From: Sisyra terminalis
Taxonomy: Eukaryota > Arthropoda > Insecta > Neuroptera > Sisyridae
Length of the DNA stretch: 64,000 bases
Assembly: GCA_958496175.1 (NCBI GenBank)
Contig: OY292275.1
Coordinates: 37,959,701 to 38,023,700, forward strand
Direction of reading: 5' to 3'
Within the stretch, counting starts at the first letter, position 1, and every line of letters starts with the position of its first letter. The notes under the pieces are model-generated. The model had not been told where the DNA came from. It saw nothing but the letters and a program-made list of their open reading frames with translations, and did not search any database. Of this stretch, positions 21,796-32,969 are shown one piece after another. Made by a program: the position numbers and the translations under genes.

Positions 21796-24700
21796 GTAAA
21801 GCTCACCTATCTATCTCTCTCATGCATAGTTTCTTTTTACACTCTATTCTATAATCATTGTATACATTAGCTTTGTGCTTCAAGCATGAAGCTTTACTTT
21901 ATCATAATTGCATAATTTTTGTTACCTTTTACATTTCGTTGATTTTCTTAATTCTGTCTGCGCATACATAGTATATACATACCATACCAACAAGACAAGC
22001 TGAATTTATTAACCATAAAACAACATCCACGATGATAAAGGAATGAGTGACGTCAGCAAAAGTGATGTTAACATTTTCGTAAGAAATCAAAAAAAAACCA
22101 AAGTTACCCTAACACACATGATAATCAGATAATAAAAATATATCAGAAAGTTTCCGCATTCGGAAAAACGTCTTAACATCATTTACACTCTCCGATGTAA
22201 CTAAAATTGCCTATCTGCAAGAACAATTAATCTAATTAATTAACAATTACAATAGTCGTAATAATTGCTTTCATTGTTAAACTGATTCTAATTACTTACC
22301 GATTGTAGTTTAGGTTTGCTATCCAATATTACATTTAAATGTAATAAGTTTTCAACTTTATAAATTAAAAGTTTATGCTTTATTGTAGCAGCCGTATCTA
22401 CGAGTACTTAATTTTATATCCAGTCATTATAATTTGAGAAAAAAAAGTACTATAGGTAGTAATTTTACTTTTAACTAAACAGGTATTGATAATTTTAAAA
22501 ATAAACTTTTGAAAATGATTTTTTTTTTATTTCCAATGTAATTGGACAAATCAAGTTATTTAAAATTGAAGCTCATGTCGCTGACTATAATCATTACAAA
22601 TTAAAATTTTTAAACTTATTTATAGTTCAATCTTTAATGGGCAACTTTTCATTTTTAACATTTGTTAAAACTGTTTCATCGATATCGATAATAAGGTCGC
22701 ATTTTTAATTATTATTATTGATATAAATTAATACATACTTTATACTTAATACATACTTAAAGTAAATTTATGAGTTCTTAGACATTTATAGATATTTTTA
22801 AAGATATTTCTAATTTCAACTGTTTGTATCTTTTGGTACAAACAGTTACAAACAAATAAAATATTGTTTGGATCTTATTTTTTTTAACCAATTCCCTCCT
22901 AAAGTCGCTAGTCAGAAACTAGATGCTTATTATAAATGTTCCTGTTTTCTTCAATACTTCATTTAAATAATATATTTGTTTGTTTTTTTACCATTTCAGC
23001 ACGTGGTTAAGGTGGCCCACTTTTTTGCATTAGCACAATGACGTATTTATCATTTTCCACTTATTTAGCAGTTTCAATGTGCTACAATGTCCCGTTATTA
23101 TTCTGATTATTATTTTTATCCTTTCTGTGCTATAGTTTGAAGTGAACCATAGTCTTTTGGCCATCGTATGATATATAATATATTATGAGTTGCTGAATAA
23201 ATCTGTTTGTCTTCTTTTGGTATATCTACTATTCATTTTTTTGTACCTATATTAATTTTTTTTCCAATTTTGAGATGTCGAATGAAAGCCCAAACATGTT
23301 TCTTTTGTTAATTTGCCTGCCGTTAAAAGTTTTAGTAACTTTGATTTTCTTATAGTTATGTAATACTATTTCTGATTTTAACAATGGTTGTTACCTTTTT
23401 GCTGCTTCACTTTTTACGCATTTAGTATGAAAAAATTAAAAATAAATTCTTGGAACTTTACTCCAGCGAAACATACAGGATTTAACTGTCAATCTAAACC
23501 AACCAAATTCATACAAAAATTCACCTAAATACAATGAAATTCGCCCAATTACATAAAAAAAATCAAAAAAATCGGTTCAGTGGTTTAGGAGAAGTTCAGT
23601 AATATGCACTTGTACCGAAGAATTAAATATATGAGATTTAAAATACAACCTCTGTCTGTCCGTTTAAAGCTCGATCAATTGAATCTTTTGGTCATAAGAC
23701 CTATTTGTTTAAGAATACCTTTGTTTTTGGTAACGAACATAGAATAATAGCAATTACAACTCTTGCGAAAAATGGTCAGAATTATCGATCAAAAATGACT
23801 AACTTACTTCCGTAAGCACCGATAAAGCTAGAATCTTAATTTTTGTAAAATGAACAGAACTAATAGCATCTTAGCTCGTAATGGTAATATTTTTTTGAAT
23901 TTCCAACTTACAAATTCAAAATTTTCCAACTCTTTTTCTTCCACTATACTTTTCCACTATAATCTTATGCCTTTAAAGAACATTTAGGTGATTTATTCAG
24001 TTTGTGCATCTAAATAATTTATGGCGTTATTGTATATTAAGTACTCCAAACAATAAATACAATTTTCGTGTTATCATTCTTTGTTTTTTGATTTGTGCAG
24101 GAAGCCTTATTATTAAAATTTTAGGTAAATAAAAGTTGGCTGACCATTATTTACATGAAAATTATAATACATATATGGTAAATTTATTATCTAAGTTCTG
24201 GCATTAATTTGTTATATTTGGTTCATTATTCTTTAAATCAAAATTATGTGAGATATTCATATATGCTCATATGCAAGCTTTCAAAGGCGTTTAAATGGGA
24301 TTTTTGAGGTATGAACCATCCTTTTTTTCCATGCAACTAAGAAAATTTGAAATAAGTATGAGATATGTATTTGTTGGTTGTCAGTAAAATTAATCAATAA
24401 CACTGTTGACGTATTTTTATATCGCACTACCGAAGTCGTCGGTATCAGTCAGTTGGTTATATTTTTAAGATAAATGCTAAATTATTATTGATAAGTCAAT
24501 AATTTTCAACATATTAAAAACCTCATACATTGTCTTTAAAAAAATTCAAGGTACAATTAATAATTAACCGCCGAAGTAACTCTCTCTATATACCACCGAT
24601 TTTTAACTATTAGAGACGCCGCCCTAAGGTGGCGAAGGTGAAAATTCTAAATATAAAGTAGAAAATAAAAGCTTATTCAAAAATTGATTTATTTGCTGAA

Positions 24701-25950
24701 TGTACAAGAAAAAAAAACAAATGTAATAAAAATTAAAATCCTTTGCACTGCTTTAATATACATATATAAAATGCACAATTTATTTTAGACTAAACTTATC
24801 CTAAAATAAAAACAATTTTAATAACTGTTAATCTCGCATGAACATATATGGTAGTACAAAGTTTTACGAAGCATTTTAATATTGAAAGCTGACACTTTAT
24901 TTTTATTTTTTGGTAATTAACTAAGATTTGTACCTAAATATTTTGTTTTCAAATCATTCAATACATTGTTATTTTAAAGCAGGAGAAAAGGTAATGAAAA
25001 TTGCGTGGAAAATATTTACTTTGAAAGTTTAAGAATCAGTACTCTACATTATTCTTAAATAATATTGTGGAATCAAAACAAGTATTTTTTTATCTTTGCT
25101 GTGATAAAAAGTTTGATATTTTCATTTATGGTATTCAATCATTTTGAAAAATAACACAAAATACGATTTCGGAAATTTCTATTTAAAATAACAAGTTTTC
25201 CGTTGATAGAAGAATAATTTATATTTAGTCTATTTATTCGAGACAAATATCGATTCTTTCATACATTAAAAAACGTTTAGACTTTAGTTGATACTTTGAA
25301 ATTTATGTGAAATATATGTAAATTAACTAGATAAAGTATAAAAAAATAAAATTTTTACCAATATATCTTTTGATTTAGCTCAATTCTTAGCTTGTAATTT
25401 CGTAAAAATACATATAGTTTAAAATATGTGTATTGGGCGTTACTTTATCACTGCAAAAAATTATAGTTCTACCTTTTTTTCTATCATATTTTTTTTTGGT
25501 TTGGGTAATAAACAATCATTATAAAAAATCAATTCTTAAATATACCCTTCATTTGGATTCAAATATTTCTTAACCGATTTTAATCTTAATTTTAAAAAAA
25601 AAAACGGAAAACCTTTATAAGTATAAACCTAAGAGTATAAACCGCTTATAATTTTTTATTACAATTAACAATATATTTTCGCTGGAAATATGAATTTCAA
25701 ATTAATTTTTAAATCTGTACAGTTACAAAGAGATTATAAAATAATTTTACATAAATGGGTAATATTTAAAAAACTATAAATCGCATTTTCTTTATCTCAA
25801 ACACCACAGCTTTAAACAGTATAGCGTTATACTGCTTACATAGAAAGTCGCTCATTTCTCGCTTTTGAACATTCTCATACTCTATGCTAATTAAAAAGGT
25901 TCTCGCCTTATAATTAGTCTCTTACATTTTTATTTCATTTTTTTTTCCAG
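21796..25950. other. IRSp53 intron (about 4.2 kb)
   Basis: The intron is AT-rich with no exon-like frame. A possible LINE-tail string (AAAAAATCGGTTCAGTGG) lies near 23565. CCGCCCTAAGGTGGCG near 24620-24635 is a small GC-rich palindrome-like site. Nothing else is recognised. Confidence 0.6.
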
Positions 25951-26016
25951 AATATGCAAGTGCTTGAAGAGGAAAAATCGAAACTGGATGCATTTTGTGA
26001 ACAAAGTTTGAAAAAC
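25951..26016 (+). CDS. IRSp53: IRSp53 homologue, I-BAR exon
   Basis: The 22-codon exon lies between TTTTTTTTCCAG and GTAAGC. It reads NMQVLEEEKSKLDAFCEQSL then KN, the helix leading into the TQERRRY motif. The segment corresponds to the vertebrate IRSp53 region just before EERRRFCF. It is in phase 0 at both ends. Confidence 0.94.
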
Positions 26017-26058
26017 GTAAGCACCTTTTTTAAGTATTATATAAAACTATATATATAT

Positions 26059-26126
<68 letters not shown>

Positions 26127-26418
26127 CTAGAAAATACGTGAGTAGTCAATCTACTTTCTCTTCATAAGGCGATATTTTGTTATCCGCTTTTTCATTTCAC
26201 TCCCATTTTCCGCTACAAGGATAAACACCTCGTAAGACATATTGAATGGACATGAAATTTCCAGTTTTATATTTGACAGGTTCTTAATGTGAATTTTTCC
26301 GACAATTCGACGGCAATACTCGAATGCAATAGCTGTCAAAATATTATTTATCCAGAACATTTTTCATTTTATTTTCGTTTATAAGAATCTTTTATCTGAT
26401 TTCCTTCTACATGTCCAG
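26017..26418. other. Short IRSp53 intron with AT microsatellite
   Basis: A 402-bp intron. The remainder after the dinucleotide run carries a minus-strand open frame (26151-26360) that I do not regard as a gene. Confidence 0.8.
26045..26126. repeat. (AT)n microsatellite
   Basis: About 80 bases of alternating A/T with one interruption (AAATATAT near 26071). It lies 30 bases downstream of an IRSp53 exon donor site. Confidence 0.97.
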
Positions 26419-26610
26419 GCAATGACACAAGAACGACGTCGTTACGGTTTCGTTTTAGAGCGTCAGTGCTCTTTAGCCAAACATTATCTCTCGTATCACA
26501 CAAATGGAATGACAATCTATCAACATAACATCGATGACTGGAATGAAGTGGCGAAGACTCGTGAATTTTTGCCAGATGCAGTTGAGAGCATGTTTACCAG
26601 TCGAATGAGA
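26419..26610 (+). CDS. IRSp53: IRSp53 homologue, last I-BAR exon
   Basis: The 64-codon exon lies between CATGTCCAG and GTAAGAGG. It reads AMTQERRRYGFVLERQCSLA then KHYLSYH, matching the EERRRF.FLVEKQCA.AK...AYH region of IRSp53. It continues to FLPDAVESMFTSRM, the end of the helical bundle. It is in phase 0 at both ends. Confidence 0.96.
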
Positions 26611-26676
26611 GTAAGAGGATCAACGTGCAGTTTCCCCAAACGACTCTAAAATACTGATTTTAAATTATAATTTCAG

Positions 26677-27158
26677 CAAGTGTCGTTCTGGCCAGACGAT
26701 GAAACTTACTGCAATCCCCGCAGTCCTCAACTGGATGACGATCGCTTAAGCATTACTTCACAACTACGCAAAACTAAAAGTATGGATGCTTCCTGTTTGG
26801 ATATTCGATCAATAGGAGATGCTTCCTCGCCCATGTTATCTCTTTCCCGAGCTAAATCCGATTTCAACTTAAATTCATCAAACAATTCCTTGGTTCAGGA
26901 TTGCGCTACACCACAACGTCGTCCCAAATCCATGGCTATTTCCAATCAGCAAACAAATTGGGGAGAGACTCAACTAGCTCGTGCTTTGTATGCGTATTTA
27001 AGTAGCGGAGACAATCAATTAAGCTTTTTGGAAGGTGACGTAATCACTCTAATGGGCGAACGCAATAAAGGATGGCAATTTGGGGAAAATTTGCGCACTC
27101 AATGTAGTGGATGGTTTCCATTAGCGTACACTGAAATTCTTCTAGATGATGCAGTTTT
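26677..27158 (+). CDS. IRSp53: IRSp53 homologue, linker and SH3 exon
   Basis: The 482-nt exon lies between TTATAATTTCAG and GTAAGT. Its first half is a Ser-rich linker with repeated phospho-site-like strings (RKTKSMDAS, SRAKSDFN, RRPKSMAIS). Its second half is an SH3 domain at about residues 93-157 of the exon. It opens with ARALYAYLSSGDNQLSFLEG and continues with DVITLM, KGWQFG and GWFPLAYTEIL. The ALYAY motif, the acidic RT loop, GWQFG and the GWFP segment are all intact. In this family the SH3 domain recruits WAVE, Ena/VASP and Eps8-type partners. Two bases of a split codon remain at the 3' end. Confidence 0.96.
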
Positions 27159-27214
27159 GTAAGTTGGTCTTTAGTTTTTTTTGAACTCTTTACTCTAAAT
27201 AGTGATTGTTTTAG

Positions 27215-27443
27215 ATCACCAACTCATCGTAATTCCGAAGGACAATCTAGTGGAGCGGCCACGCCTGCTACTCACGGAAGTAGCAATGGCTCTGGGGCTA
27301 CAACCACGACAGTCAATTCTTCATCGTCTAATACAAATAATTCAGGCAATAATTCCGAACGAACGGAAAACACAAATCAGACTTCCACACGAATGTTTGG
27401 GGATACTTTGAATCTTCATCGTTCAATGGCTAATGCAAAGCAG
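27215..27443 (+). CDS. IRSp53: IRSp53 homologue, low-complexity linker exon
   Basis: The acceptor is TTGTTTTAG and the donor is GTAAAG. The frame continues from the previous exon (Leu split codon) as SPTHRNSEGQSSGAATPATH, followed by a Ser/Thr/Asn-rich run and TRMFGDTLNLHRSMANAKQ. It carries no domain and is probably disordered. It ends on a codon boundary. Confidence 0.9.
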
Positions 27444-27547
27444 GTAAAGTAAAACTTAGTACTTGAAATCCTATTGACTATATGGATGGTGAAGACCAGA
27501 TCTTCTAAAAAATAATATTGACATTCAAAAAATTTTAGATTCTATAC

Positions 27548-27885
27548 CAGGGTTTCCCAAACTTTTTTCTCGCGGAACCCTTACGAAAGAACACTTACAA
27601 ATCATGGAACCCTTATCATAGCTAAAGCTGTTATAGCTTAATTAATAGTATCATAGTAGACAGACACAGACAGTAATATCAGCATGGATATCGGTCATTT
27701 GACTGTTTTTGACAAATTTGTTAAAATGACAAGCAATTTCTTGCATTAATAGTTTGATGCATTGGTTTAAAAAAATTGTAGTTTATCTTACTAATATTTT
27801 AAAACCATGCAACCTCTTGGCTCGTGAAATCCCATTTTTTTCATGGAACCTCTGTGTTCTATGAAAACTACTTTGGGAAACAATG
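27548..27885. mobile_element. hAT-like MITE, 338 bp
   Basis: The left end CAGGGTTTCCCAAACTT pairs with the reverse complement of the right end, CATTGTTTCCCAAAGT. The flanks TTCTATAC (27540-27547) and CTCTATAC (27886-27893) are an 8-bp target duplication with one mismatch, typical of hAT elements. Sub-terminal copies of a GGAACCC/GGAACCT string face each other (TCGCGGAACCCTTACGAAAG near 27570 and TCATGGAACCTCTGTGTTCT near 27841). There is no transposase. Confidence 0.82.
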
Positions 27886-27987
27886 CTCTATACAAATAAC
27901 GAAAAAGTTCAAACTGTTTTTATTAATAAGATCACAGAATACAGATGCCAAGAGTCCGAACGGTAGACGCTTTTTCACATTTTTTTT

Positions 27988-28130
27988 AGTTATTTACCGT
28001 CGCTTTATAACTACTAGGGTCTTTTAGTGACTTTAAAGTTAATAAAATCCGTTATCGAGAAATATTGAAAATTTACTACTACCGATTTTGTAGCGGTTAC
28101 CTAGACCACTCGGCCACCAGTAGGCTTACT
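27988..28130 (-). mobile_element. tRNA-derived SINE, minus-strand copy 2
   Basis: On the minus strand it reads AAGCCTACTGGTGGCCGAGT, then GGTCTAGGTAACCGCTACAAAATCGG. It ends with CGACGGTAAATAACT. The B-box region is deleted (TAGTAGTAAATTTTC follows directly). Otherwise it follows the family pattern, including TCTCGATAACGGATTTTATT. Confidence 0.85.
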
Positions 28131-28565
28131 TCACAAAATTCGTGTACACAAAAACTGACCCAGATCATAGTTTTCTCTTCTGTCACTTACAGCGCAAGTA
28201 TTCAGAACTTATCAAAAGTCACTACAGTTTTAAGAAGGTCTTCCAATCTTGTAATGCATTAAGGGAATTGTATCAAGAAATGACGCCGCCATTAGTATGT
28301 TTGCAGTTCTAACTTAAATCGAAATTATTACTTCTGTAAGGTAACTATGGTAACATAAGTTAGTACTTCAAACATTGTTATGGGAGCACCACACATTGTC
28401 ATATTTCCCATTGTGCAGTTGATTATAATTTACAATTTCTAAAAACAGCACTTCCCGCATAATGATTCAAACGCGTACTCTGAGAAGTGTTGTGCGCTCT
28501 GCCGGTACTGGACCTCAAATTGATGCCATTTTTTTACCATTGCGTTCGCCTCCTGGTATCTATAC

Positions 28566-28600
28566 TCCGTGAAACCCACTTTGGGAAACAATGCTGTATG
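28566..28600. repeat. hAT-end fragment
   Basis: CTTTGGGAAACAATGCTGTA with its flanks matches the right end of the MITE at 27548-27885, including the position of its flanking duplication (CTGTATGC versus CTCTATAC). No matching left end was found nearby. Confidence 0.5.
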
Positions 28601-29274
28601 CAGAGTGCTCTATAAAGAGTATTATTGAGTAAATGATTAGTGAGGGTCCCAAACTGATCGGGACCCACAGGCTACTCAGCCCAGCTTGTAAATATAATAG
28701 ATAATGTATTTAGATGCAACCTTCGTATATCAATTGCGATTGTAAAACAAAACAAAATACAGTTTGATAAAATTGAACGCTTCATATTTTTCTTCATTCC
28801 GTTTTTCGGAAAAAATTGGTTTATGAATAATGATTTTTTTTCTTTAGTAACAAGCATTCTACCGTTATCTTAACTAAAAATAAAATTGGAAGAACACGAG
28901 CATGTTTAACGTAGCAGTAAATGAAGAAGTATAACTTTTATTATTACCTTCAAATGTTGATAATTTACTGTATCCTGCTTTTTTATCAATTGAAACAATT
29001 AAATATAAAATGTTATGTTTTGTCGATCGCGATCGCACAATAAGGTGCAGGCTTAACGAATCAATCCATATGAAATGCCATAACTTTTGTTATTTATTTC
29101 AGCATTAATATAATGTATTTACAAACAAGTAGTCTAAGTAATACGATATACCTACTTACTAAGCTATTTGTGAAAACTCTGTCGGTTGCCTTATGCATAT
29201 TATTTTTGATTCGACATGTAGATGGTACCTTCAATTACAAGAAGTATTTATTTCATATTTTACTTCTTTTCTAG

Positions 29275-29741
29275 ATTCGCCGTGTTACTGGGATGAATTC
29301 ATCCAATCACCATCATGTACCACCTCCATCTCTTCCAGCTCCCGTGCCAACTCCAACTTTACCATTCCCAAAATCCTCAACAACGTCAATATCACATTCC
29401 CAGAGTACAAGCTTTTCGCCAAATTCTTATGGACAACCAGTAGGACTGGGAGTGATGAAATCATCGAATTCATCGTTCAATTTTTCCACTCCTCCAGCTA
29501 CAGGAACTTATTCAACACATCCTCAAGCTGTTCGGAATCAAACAGAACGTGGTCCAACAAATGCAGCGACAATTCCATTGGCAAATCAAACTAAAACAGC
29601 GAAAATTGGGCCTGCGGTTGGAAATGTGTCTCTGCATAGCAGTAATGATTCGGGATTTAGTAATGATCCTCCACCTCAGCCTGAAGTTGACTATTCTGAT
29701 GATGATGTTCAAGTTTCAAACACGAATCGAATTCCAATTCG
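29275..29741 (+). CDS. IRSp53: IRSp53 homologue, Pro/Ser-rich linker exon
   Basis: The acceptor is TTCTTTTCTAG and the donor is GTAAGT. The exon reads IRRVTGMNSSNHHHVPPPSL and continues as a Pro/Ser/Thr-rich segment with PPP tracts (possible SH3 or profilin ligands). It ends NDPPPQPEVDYSDDDVQVSN then TNRIPI plus two bases of an Arg codon. The DDPPPQP-type acidic/Pro stretch just before the end is shared by both alternative endings. From this exon, splicing can go to 29831 or 31350, and both keep the frame. Confidence 0.93.
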
Positions 29742-29830
29742 GTAAGTTTACTAAAAGGAAATAAATTATGTTTTTTTTAATTTTTTTTTTTATTTATTTT
29801 TTTTGTCATATTTTTCTAAATAAAATAAAG

Positions 29831-31238
29831 AAATGGTTCAACTTTGCCAAACCGTCCTCAAAATGATAAGAATAACAATAAAAATCAAAACCGGCAACGA
29901 AATACCCCACAAAATAATACAATGCAAACAAATCGTTCCAATAGCTATGGAACTTTATTGGAGCATAGCAGTGATTACGATCAACAACTTTTACGATCTA
30001 TGCGATTAACCACAAATGAAAAGAAAGGAATCATTAAAAGAACTAAATCATTTTGGCGATTTGGACGAAGTTGCGATAATGATATCTTGGAGGGAATGGC
30101 TTTGTGGCGTCATAGAGATTTAGTTGATATTCAAAATGAGAAAAATCTGGAAAAATCTCATGAAACAAGTTTTGATCGCCATTCGGGAGGATCAAATCGG
30201 TCACATGACTCCGATCGAACACTGCAAAATTCGAAAAATGATTCTTCCATTTACATGTCTCAAACGGAAGTAGTAAAGAAAACGAGCGAAAATAACGGAG
30301 ACAATTTACGAAAAAATAAAAAAGGGAAAAAAGATGCTGAAAATCGCAAAGAGGTGAAACGTGAGGAAATTTCCACGGATAGTGATTTTGAAAATCATTT
30401 CGATGACGTGCCAAATACGAACGGAAGCTTTTTCGATGACGACGGTTTAATGTTACGAGTCAAAACGGTGAACCGCAAAAATATTTTGCAGCAATATAAC
30501 GAAGAAAATTGTACCGATAGCGAAACCGAATCACGGGAAGGTGATACAGATTCGATTTTGACGAGTGACGATCCTTACGATTGCATTGTGGTTGATGATC
30601 ATACGGCAACGTCTGAGAACAAATCGAAAAAAGACCGTGAAAACAAAGAAAAACCAACTAACAAAGTAGTTGAAATTGGAAAAAAACTTGAAAAACTCGC
30701 AAAATCGTCCAAGTATTCACCAGACGAAGCCAACAATAACATAGTTATACGAGATTCAAACCGAAATATCGAAGGGGAAAATCGAAAATCATCCGAATCC
30801 CGAACTTTCCAAACATTTGGCCACGAAGACAAATCGAAATCTACATTAGACAATCGTAAAAACATTGGAGAAAATCGTAAAGACAAATATTTCCACGAAA
30901 GAGAAAACGGTAAAATCGAACGTGATGATGATAAAAAGAACTTTGGCGGCGAAAGTTTGGAAAATCGACAAATTATTCCTCGCACGAAACTCGTAAAAAG
31001 CAACTCTGTGGGAAATTCAAACGGTTACAACTCGGACATAAGTCTCTTAGATTACGGACAAAGTTTACAAAAAAAGATGAAAAATCCCGATATGAAATAC
31101 CAGAAAATTTCCATGGAATCGGGAAACATGTATGGACCGTGGTATGACTTATGGGGTTCCGACTCATCAGTGAAAACGCCGCAGAAATCAAAAAGAAGTC
31201 AAGCGAGACAAGAAAAAGCTTATAAAGAAAAGTTTTAA
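29831..31238 (+). CDS. IRSp53: IRSp53 homologue, long alternative 3' exon (disordered tail)
   Basis: The exon continues from 29741 as R-NGSTLPNRPQNDKNN, using the weak acceptor AATAAAG, and runs 469 codons to TAA at 31236-31238. After an Asn/Gln-rich start it has NEKKGIIKRTKSFWRFGRSC then DNDILEGMALWRHRDLVDI, which looks like a conserved short module. The remaining 360 residues or so are rich in Lys/Glu/Asp/Asn/Ser (disordered). There is an acidic patch (DSETESREGDTDS) and a final MYGPWYDLWGS motif. The base composition and steady reading frame support real coding over its whole length. The acceptor context is poorer than at the other exons, so retention of the 29742-29830 segment cannot be excluded; it contains a stop (TAA at 29743-29745). 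Confidence 0.85.
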
Positions 31239-31349
31239 TTTTTAATATTTAATATAAACTGTAAATATTTTTTTTTCTTTTCCTTTTTCTTTTCTAACTT
31301 TCTTCCTTCCAATTACTAACCGCATGTTTTCTTATTTCTGTTTTCTCAG

Positions 31350-31425
31350 GCCTAACGCTTTTGCTACTGTGAAACTTCGGAAAACCAAGACTAACGACAG
31401 ATCGGCGCCTTTGATCGTCGAATAG
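31350..31425 (+). CDS. IRSp53: IRSp53 homologue, short alternative terminal exon (WH2-like end)
   Basis: A strong acceptor (TTTCTGTTTTCTCAG) ends at 31349. Joined to 29741, it reads R-PNAFATVKLRKTKTNDRSAP then LIVE and stops at TAG (31423-31425). This matches the WH2-like C-terminal end (..NPFA.VKL..T.TNDRSAP..) of vertebrate IRSp53/IRTKS-type proteins. It lies 111 bases after the stop of the long exon. Using it therefore requires skipping 29831-31238, which gives a product of about 595 visible residues. WH2-type ends bind actin, although this version is short. Confidence 0.93.
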
Positions 31426-32814
31426 CCCGAGTAGACCTTTTTAGTTTTTTATCTACTTTTTTGTTATAATACGGTGCTGAATTTTTCCAAAAAATCTTAT
31501 CAAAAAAAAAAAATATTTCTAATCATAACGTTAGCTTTAAACTTTTTAAAGTTGATCAAATGTTTCGAAGGGAAACTTTTCTTTTGATCCAACTATTAGC
31601 ATTTTGTATATAAAAGTAAAAATAATTTTCTTTTTAAAAAAAATATTGTTAAGAAAACCTATTTTATTTTAAATTTATGGTGGTTGGGCTGGTGCAATAA
31701 TCTTTTATTGAAGAATTATTAAATTTCATATTTTTTACTAGCCATATTAAAATTTATTTAGCCATTTATTCACAACTTTTATTTTGTTTAGTACCCATAT
31801 TTTACTTCTTCAACTAAAAAAGAGTAATCAAATATTTAAAAAAAATGTACTTAGAGTTTTAATTTTTTTATTAAGTTGGGGTCAATTTTTCGGACTATTG
31901 ATGAAAAAATTATCCATGGAAATTGAAAAACCGTCCGTTTTATATTGAAAGTTATTAGTTATTAATTAAAATTAATTAGTTATAAATATTATTATTAAAT
32001 GTGTAGGTGTCAAAATATATATAAATTACTTTTATTAATTTTAGCGACGATTGAACTGTTATACTTTTTTCTTTGTACACTGAATGTAAGAAAAAAAATG
32101 AATCTAAAACAATATAAACATAATATACTGAATGTATAAAATAATTAATAATTTTAAAAAATATATATGAATATTATGCATATTAACAATAAATATTAAA
32201 ATTAAAATCATTGTAAAAAATGTTATGAGGCAAAGTAAACAAATAAAATAAATACATAAAAAATCGAACAATTGTGTTTTATTATCTATATTTTTATTAC
32301 AATAAAAACTTAAGATGTTCAGGGGGCTTTGAAGAAATATTGTAATAAATTACGATTGGGTAAGTGAAAACTTTTGATTTTATGGAAAATAAAATTTTCA
32401 TGTTTCATTTTTTGGGTTCTAGTTCTTTTATTTATTTTATATATTTAATATACGAAATCAGCCAATTAAAGCTTACCAAATTTTAATATGTGTATATATA
32501 AAAACAAAATCCCATTCATGTTGGAACCGAAGCCAGGCCGTACCAAATCATTTGTTGACTGACCTTGAATTGAAAAATCAGCAAGATGTACGCATTTGTA
32601 ACTATAATATAAGAAAGAAGGGTTAACTATAGAATTTCTTTTCATATATATACTCAAAAATGACACTAGTCATAAAGTAAAATGTAGCATTGAAAGTGTA
32701 TAAATATTACCTTTTTAGAGTTCTACTTCGGAAGGAAGGGAAGGACTGAGGTATAAGAAAGTTAAAAGAGAACATATTTATTAAACCTTAAAAAGGTTTT
32801 CACAAAATTTGGAT
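31426..32814. other. Probable IRSp53 3' UTR and flanking AT-rich sequence
   Basis: Several AATAAA hexamers occur (for example 32188 and 32242). No further gene is seen. A 66-codon minus-strand frame near 32466-32666 has no recognisable content. Confidence 0.5.
32242..32247 (+). promoter_or_regulatory. Candidate poly(A) signal for the IRSp53 homologue
   Basis: AATAAA is followed about 25 bases later by the GU-rich TTGTGTTTTATT. Another AATAAA lies at 32188. In this AT-rich sequence such hexamers arise by chance, so this is only a candidate. Confidence 0.3.
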
Positions 32815-32967
32815 TACTTACTGGTGGCCGAGTTGTCTAGGTGACCGTTTCAAAACTAGTTGACTTTGGGTTCGATCCTCGATCTAGCAAAGTTTCGAAA
32901 TTCTCGATTACGGAATTTTGTTATCTCTAGAGTCGCTAATGCCCTTAATAGTTATAAAGTATTTTAA
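32815..32967 (+). mobile_element. tRNA-derived SINE, copy 3
   Basis: It has TACTGGTGGCCGAGTTGTCT then AGGTGACCG (A box) and TTTGGGTTCGATCCTCG (a perfect B box). The body follows with TCTCGATTACGGAATTTTGT, CTAGAGTCGCTAATGCCC and AGTTATAAAGTA. It has one of the best-preserved promoter regions of the family in the window. Confidence 0.88.
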
Positions 32968-32969
32968 AA

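Larger units (their letters stand above)
27444..29274. other. IRSp53 intron (about 1.8 kb) with hAT and SINE insertions
   Basis: The intron holds a hAT-like MITE (27548-27885), a minus-strand SINE (27988-28130) and a further hAT-end fragment (28566-28600). The remainder is anonymous. Confidence 0.8.
13576..31425 (+). other. IRSp53: IRSp53/BAIAP2 homologue, gene span (10 coding exons seen, 5' end missing)
   Basis: This I-BAR adaptor of the plasma membrane links phosphoinositide-rich membrane and Rho-family GTPases to actin regulators. The exons join in frame with consensus GT/AG sites: 13576-13637, 19796-19867, 21652-21795, 25951-26016, 26419-26610, 26677-27158, 27215-27443, 29275-29741, then either 29831-31238 or 31350-31425. 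The visible product is about 1039 residues with the long ending or 595 with the short one. The order is I-BAR helices, SH3, Ser/Asn-rich linker, alternative tail. Diagnostic strings are LKAFYVDMLVPLETNLEKDT, SEQKRFLQQHKARSESYSKA and QERRRYGFVLERQCSLAKH, which match the family closely. The exon encoding the initiator Met and roughly the first 60 residues lies upstream and was not found. Introns reach about 6 kb and contain mobile elements. Confidence 0.95.

Noticed and set aside
26151..26360. 69-codon minus-strand frame inside the 402-base IRSp53 intron
   Set aside because: No domain and no own splice or start context; it lies wholly inside an intron next to a microsatellite.
30043..31191. Several minus-strand frames opposite the long IRSp53 exon
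   Set aside because: Antisense shadows of the Lys/Asn/Ser-rich coding sequence.
32821..32890. Possible tRNA gene (A and B boxes present)
   Set aside because: No acceptor-stem pairing or anticodon arm, and the same unit with a common non-tRNA body recurs across the window, so it is a SINE head.
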